Assembly (NCBI RefSeq): GCF_018417535.1
Contig: NZ_CP070978.1
Coordinates: forward strand, 496,001 to 560,000
From: Burkholderia pyrrocinia
GTDB lineage: Bacteria > Pseudomonadota > Gammaproteobacteria > Burkholderiales > Burkholderiaceae
DNA: 64,000 bases
Reading direction: 5' to 3'
Part shown: piece by piece, positions 62,451-64,000 of the stretch
How positions within the stretch are numbered: position 1 is the stretch's first letter
Layout: each line of letters begins with the position of its first letter
Position numbers and translations under genes: made by a program
The notes under the pieces: model-generated
Databases searched by the model: none
What the model saw: only the letters and a program-made list of their open reading frames with translations
Told to the model about the DNA's origin: nothing

Positions 62451-62546
62451 TCAAACCGCCATCACCGTCGCCGACTTCGTCACGAGATACGGCTCGAGCG
62501 CTTCCGACCCGTAGCCCGAGTCCGTCACGCCGCCGAACGGCATTTG
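62451..62546 (-). pseudogene. 3' remnant of an aldehyde dehydrogenase gene
   Basis: The minus strand encodes [20 protein letters not shown] followed by [10 protein letters not shown] and a stop. This is the C-terminal signature of NAD(P)-dependent aldehyde dehydrogenases. Only about 30 codons remain; reading further upstream runs into antisense tagH sequence at 62547. The missing body shows that a rearrangement joined an ALDH end to the tagH copy. Confidence 0.7.
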
Positions 62547-62547
62547 T

Positions 62548-62747
62548 GCGAACGCGACGATGCGATGCGCTGGCACGAGAAGTGCGTGCCCGCACTGTAC
62601 AAAGCGCGGATGTGGGATCGCTACGCGGCGACCCATCGCGATACGGTGTTCGCGATCGAGGACGATTTCGCGTCGGTGTTCGGCAAGGCGTTTCTCGCGG
62701 CGTACGACGCGGAAGTGGAAAGCTATCGCGGCAGCAGCCGGCACTGA
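62548..62747 (+). pseudogene. Second copy of the tagH 3' end
   Basis: This 200-base segment repeats tagH 59633-59832, including the stop codon, at a fixed offset of 2915 bases with about ten substitutions. It encodes [20 protein letters not shown] through the end of the protein (YRGSSRH). No FHA or linker sequence precedes it; instead an ALDH remnant abuts. Sequence diverges immediately after both stop codons. It is a dead fragment unless it serves as a recombination site. Confidence 0.8.
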
Positions 62748-62837
62748 CTCGCGTCACCGCGTAACCCCCGTAGCCGCGCATTCGCGAATTGGGATACGCT
62801 CGCCCTGCACAGGCAATCGACGCCGGTCAGGAGCGAA

Positions 62838-64000
62838 ATGAGCACGATGACGGGAACCCTCGATTCAGCGGCACCGCCGCCGCGTGTCGCGAGGCTGGTG
62901 CTGGTGACGCCGGATGGCGCGGTGGTCGGTTGCCTGCCGCCGATGCCTGTCGCCGTCCCGTGGTGGCAGGAAGTCGAGTCGGTCGTACGTGCCGCGCGCG
63001 AACGCCATGGCGTCGACGTGACGATCCTGCGCCTGCTGGAAACCGTTCGCGACCGGGCGCCCGGCGGCGAAGTCACCTACCTGGCCGAGATTTCGGAACC
63101 CGTCCCGGCCGAATCCTGGGCAGGGAACATCGAGCCCCATTCGCTGCGCCGAAGTTACGCGCGGCCGGGCGGCCCCGCGGCCGATCTCGGCTGGGCGGCG
63201 CGCGTGCTCGCCGGTCACGGCCTGTCGCCTACCGCCAAACCCGTGCAGGTTCGCACCTGGAATCTCTCCAGCGTCTGGCGCATCCCGATCGGGGCGCAAT
63301 CGGCATGGCTGAAAGTGGTGCCGCCCTTCCTCGAACACGAAGGCCGCGTCATCACTGCGCTGGCCGGCCGGCGCGTGCCGACGCTGCTGGGGTACGACGA
63401 ATGCGGACGCATTCTGCTCGCGGAGATCCCGGGCGACGACCTGTTCGACGCAGCGCTGCCGCAACTGCTCGACATGGTGACGCTGCTGGTCGACATACAG
63501 GCTTCGTGGATCGACCGCGTCGACGAATTGCACGCGATGCGATTACCGGACTGGCGCGGCGCGGGTCTGGCCGCCGATATCGCCGATGTCGTCGAACGGA
63601 GCGGCGAAGGGCTGTCGCGCAACGAACGTGCGTCGCTACGGCATTTCGTCAGCGGTCTTGCGGCACGGTTTGCCGGGATCGATGCATGCGGATTGCCGAA
63701 TACGCTGGTACATGGCGACTGCCATCCCGGCAATTTTCGCGGTACGCGATCGGAGCTCACGCTGCTTGATTGGGGCGACAGCGGCATCGGCCACCCGTTG
63801 CTCGACCAGTCCGCGTTTCTCGACGCCGTTCCGCGCGACTACGCGGCGGCGATCAAGGATCACTGGAATCGCGAATGGCTGGCGAAGGTGCCGGGCTGCG
63901 ACCCGGTGCGCGCCGCCGCCCTCCTCGCACCGATCGCCACGGCCAGACGGGCGGTGATCTACCAGCGATTCATCGACAATATCGAGCCGTCGGAAGAGAT
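62838..64000 (+). CDS. Aminoglycoside-phosphotransferase-like protein (cut by window edge)
   Basis: An open frame of at least 387 codons running off the right edge. The kinase-like part has LVHGDCHPGNFR (about 290-301, Brenner-type catalytic loop) and LLDWGDSGIGHPLLDQ (the DFG equivalent), typical of APH/choline-kinase proteins. The N-terminal 120 residues look like a separate alpha/beta domain, possibly NUDIX-like but without a visible GX5E core. AGGAG lies four to five bases before the ATG at 62838. The substrate is unknown; many such proteins are not resistance enzymes. Confidence 0.8.
   Translation, partial: MSTMTGTLDSAAPPPRVARLVLVTPDGAVVGCLPPMPVAVPWWQEVESVVRAARERHGVDVTILRLLETVRDRAPGGEVTYLAEISEPVPAESWAGNIEPHSLRRSYARPGGPAADLGWAARVLAGHGLSPTAKPVQVRTWNLSSVWRIPIGAQSAWLKVVPPFLEHEGRVITALAGRRVPTLLGYDECGRILLAEIPGDDLFDAALPQLLDMVTLLVDIQASWIDRVDELHAMRLPDWRGAGLAADIADVVERSGEGLSRNERASLRHFVSGLAARFAGIDACGLPNTLVHGDCHPGNFRGTRSELTLLDWGDSGIGHPLLDQSAFLDAVPRDYAAAIKDHWNREWLAKVPGCDPVRAAALLAPIATARRAVIYQRFIDNIEPSEE

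Noticed and set aside
1..64000. CRISPR arrays, tRNA or rRNA genes, intact insertion sequences
   Set aside because: No spaced identical repeats, cloverleaf-like segments, rRNA sequence or transposase genes were recognised.

Overview
The window is GC-rich DNA, dense in genes and rich in codons ending in G or C. Gene content and protein style suggest a Burkholderia-group betaproteobacterium. This rests on the P2-like prophage early module, the layout of the type VI secretion (T6SS) cluster and protein flavour, not on an rRNA or other marker, because no RNA gene was seen.

Region 1 (1 to about 8.5 kb) is the early and regulatory end of a P2-like prophage. A long minus-strand operon, most of its genes chained by ATGA overlaps, carries a 59-aa and a 76-aa protein, a Dam-type adenine methylase, a 71-aa protein, a 47-aa membrane peptide, a C5-cytosine methylase with a second long ORF overprinted on it, a gpA-like HUH replication endonuclease, two Ogr/Delta-like zinc fingers, a ParB-like protein and two unknown proteins. 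A small divergent control region follows: a plus-strand Cro/CI-type regulator faces a minus-strand two-gene unit, with a 12-bp palindrome and a structured leader between them. No capsid, terminase or lysis gene lies inside the window.

Region 2 (8.5-10.3 kb) is a scar-like stretch with one unknown gene broken by a frameshift at a six-base homopolymer. Region 3 (10.3-28.0 kb) is a plus-strand locus for a contractile injection machine: sheath, tube, small proteins, a 1590-aa membrane-segment protein with a nuclease-like tail, hub/spike, PAAR-like tip, gp25, gpJ, gpI-like and a 378-aa terminal protein. It has no capsid, lysis, AAA+ ATPase or obvious fibre gene, and is the most interesting part of the window. 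A 20-bp perfect dyad sits upstream of its first gene.

Region 4 (28.0-59.8 kb) starts with an N-terminally truncated flavin-binding-like gene and then holds a complete T6SS. The minus-strand order of transcription is tssJ, tssK, tssL (with OmpA domain), tssM, tagF, a Ser/Thr kinase, tssA, tssB, tssC, hcp, tssE, tssF, tssG, clpV, vgrG, an adaptor-like gene, an Rhs effector with an HNH-like toxin tail, and a probable immunity gene. Divergently on the plus strand are a lipoprotein and the FHA protein TagH. The machine would load the Rhs toxin on VgrG and fire it into neighbouring cells, with kinase, FHA and TagF as the post-translational switch.

Region 5 (59.8-64 kb) is a rearranged flank: a DUF4430-like protein, a degenerate 1.1-kb stretch, a secreted cysteine-rich protein, the 3' end of an aldehyde dehydrogenase fused to a second copy of the tagH 3' end, and an aminoglycoside-phosphotransferase-like gene cut by the window edge.
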